The notes under the pieces were generated by a model. That model was not told where the DNA came from and did no database searches. It was given only the letters and a program-made list of their open reading frames with translations. From an uncultured Chromatiales bacterium (GTDB lineage Bacteria > Pseudomonadota > Gammaproteobacteria > Steroidobacterales > GCA-2729495), in NCBI GenBank assembly GCA_913058165.1, contig CAJXQV010000091.1, forward strand, positions 1 through 5,565: DNA of 5,565 nucleotides, given 5' to 3'. Below, piece by piece: positions 4,933 through 5,565 of this stretch. Position 1 is the stretch's first letter, and each line of letters opens with the position of its first letter. The position numbers were made by a program, and so were the translations under genes.

Positions 4933-5516
4933 ATGAGTAAAGAAACCAACATCCACACGGTAAATTGCACCGCGTTTCAGGATCAGAAACCAGGCACCGC
5001 AGGTCTGCGCAAGAAGGTCGCTGTCATCCGTCAGCCTCATTATCTTGAAACCTATGTTCAATCTGTATTCAACACCCTCAAGCTGCCAGTGGGCTCTGCT
5101 TTGGTGCTCGGTGGTGACGGGCGCTTCTTTAACCCCGAAGCCATACAAACCATTATTCAAATTGCCGCCGCCAATGCTATCGGTAAGTTAGTTATCGGCA
5201 AAGACGGATTGCTCTCTACGCCTGCAGCGTCCCATCTGATTCGACAGCAGGCCGCAGCCGGCGGTTTTATTCTTACCGCCAGCCACAACCCCGGCGGGCC
5301 CGATGGCGACTTCGGTATTAAATATAACATCGCGAACGGTGGCCAGGCCCCGGAGAGCATGACCGACGCATTCTTCGCCGCCAGCAAAGTCATTAGCCAA
5401 TATGAGTTGGTTCAAATGCCGCCCGTTGATATTTCGAAACCGGGCCTGCAACATGTTGCAGGCATAGAAATCCTCATCGTTGATAGCGTCACTGACTACA
5501 CCCGCCTGCTTCAGGA
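4933..5516 (+). CDS. pgm: Phosphoglucomutase, PGM1-type, N-terminal part (3' end missing)
   Basis: This is an alpha-D-phosphohexomutase that interconverts glucose 1-phosphate and glucose 6-phosphate through a phosphoserine and glucose 1,6-bisphosphate, linking glycogen/UDP-glucose metabolism to glycolysis. The first 194 codons are present; the frame stays open into the adapter, so the gene is cut by the contig end. Landmarks are FQDQKPGTAGLRKKV (15-29, the sugar-phosphate loop block), LGGDGRFFN (59-67), GKDGLLSTPAAS, and the catalytic TASHNPGGPDGDFGIKYNIANGG, with the phosphorylated Ser at residue 117, the same number as in human PGM1. The GGPDGDFGIKYN form and the KPGTxGLRKKV start identify the eukaryotic-like PGM1 class, which bacteria such as Agrobacterium and cyanobacteria also carry, rather than E. 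coli Pgm or the ManB/AlgC type. ATG 4933 gives the usual N terminus. GGAA (4926-4929) is a poor, closely spaced RBS. Confidence 0.94.
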
Positions 5517-5565
5517 CTGTCTCTTATACACATCTGACGCTGCCGACGATCTACTCTGTGTAGAT
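5517..5565 (-). other. Nextera (Tn5) adapter with i5 index, not genomic
   Basis: The last 49 bases are the reverse complement of the Nextera i5-side adapter. The Tn5 mosaic end is at 5517-5535, the rest of the Read 1 primer site runs to 5549, and an 8-base index follows at 5550-5557. The index reads AGAGTAGA on the minus strand, the standard i5 index 504. The last bases (5558-5565) are the start of the P5 flow-cell sequence. Genomic sequence ends at 5516. Confidence 0.98.

Noticed and set aside
4887..4970. N-terminal extension of yqiB to an ATG at 4970, giving a signal-like hydrophobic N terminus
   Set aside because: It would overlap the first 38 bases of pgm, and the DUF1249 family begins close to the residues encoded from ATG 4886. 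The hydrophobicity comes from reading the pgm start region backwards.
5157..5454. Minus-strand ORFs at the right end
   Set aside because: They are antisense to the catalytic region of pgm, whose phosphoserine loop is unmistakable on the plus strand.
12..5535. Composite transposon bounded by Tn5 mosaic ends
   Set aside because: The ends are followed by Nextera primer, index and P5 bases, there is no 9-bp target duplication, and no transposase lies between them.

Overview
The genomic insert (31-5516) looks like chromosomal DNA of a gammaproteobacterium of moderate G+C. The evidence is a full-length Prc/Tsp-type tail-specific protease close to the E. coli protein in domain order, a DUF1249 (YqiB) family protein, which is largely a gammaproteobacterial family, and a textbook TGTGA-N6-TCACA CRP/Vfr site. 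A marine Cellvibrionales-like lineage is possible, but that is a guess. Both ends of the record (1-30 and 5517-5565) are untrimmed Illumina Nextera (Tn5) adapter, not biology.

Layout. 31-284 (+) is the 3' part of a gene for an FHA-domain protein, followed by an intrinsic terminator (349-377). After a gene-poor stretch, a CRP/Vfr palindrome (498-513) lies just upstream of two tandem genes for small two-helix membrane proteins (562-870 and about 890-1183). A good sigma70 promoter (1202-1229) then drives a 90-residue soluble orphan (1299-1571). A 53-bp, essentially perfect palindrome (1579-1631) acts as a bidirectional terminator between this orphan and a convergent three-helix membrane protein (1652-2005, minus). 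Divergent from that gene is prc (2089-4224, plus). A 200-bp convergent intergenic stretch with several small hairpins separates prc from yqiB (4425-4886, minus). yqiB is transcribed divergently, across only 46 bp, from pgm, a phosphoglucomutase of the eukaryotic PGM1 type whose 3' end is cut off by the end of the contig (4933-5516, plus).

Function. The recognisable genes are housekeeping: periplasmic proteolysis (prc), glucose-1-P/glucose-6-P interconversion (pgm) and phosphothreonine-peptide recognition (FHA). The four unrecognised genes are small, and three encode membrane proteins. I find no mobile element, CRISPR array, RNA gene or defence system. The points most worth checking are the CRP-linked small membrane protein pair, the unusually long palindromic terminator, the symmetric yqiB/pgm promoter region, and the adapter ends, which could be mistaken for transposon inverted repeats.
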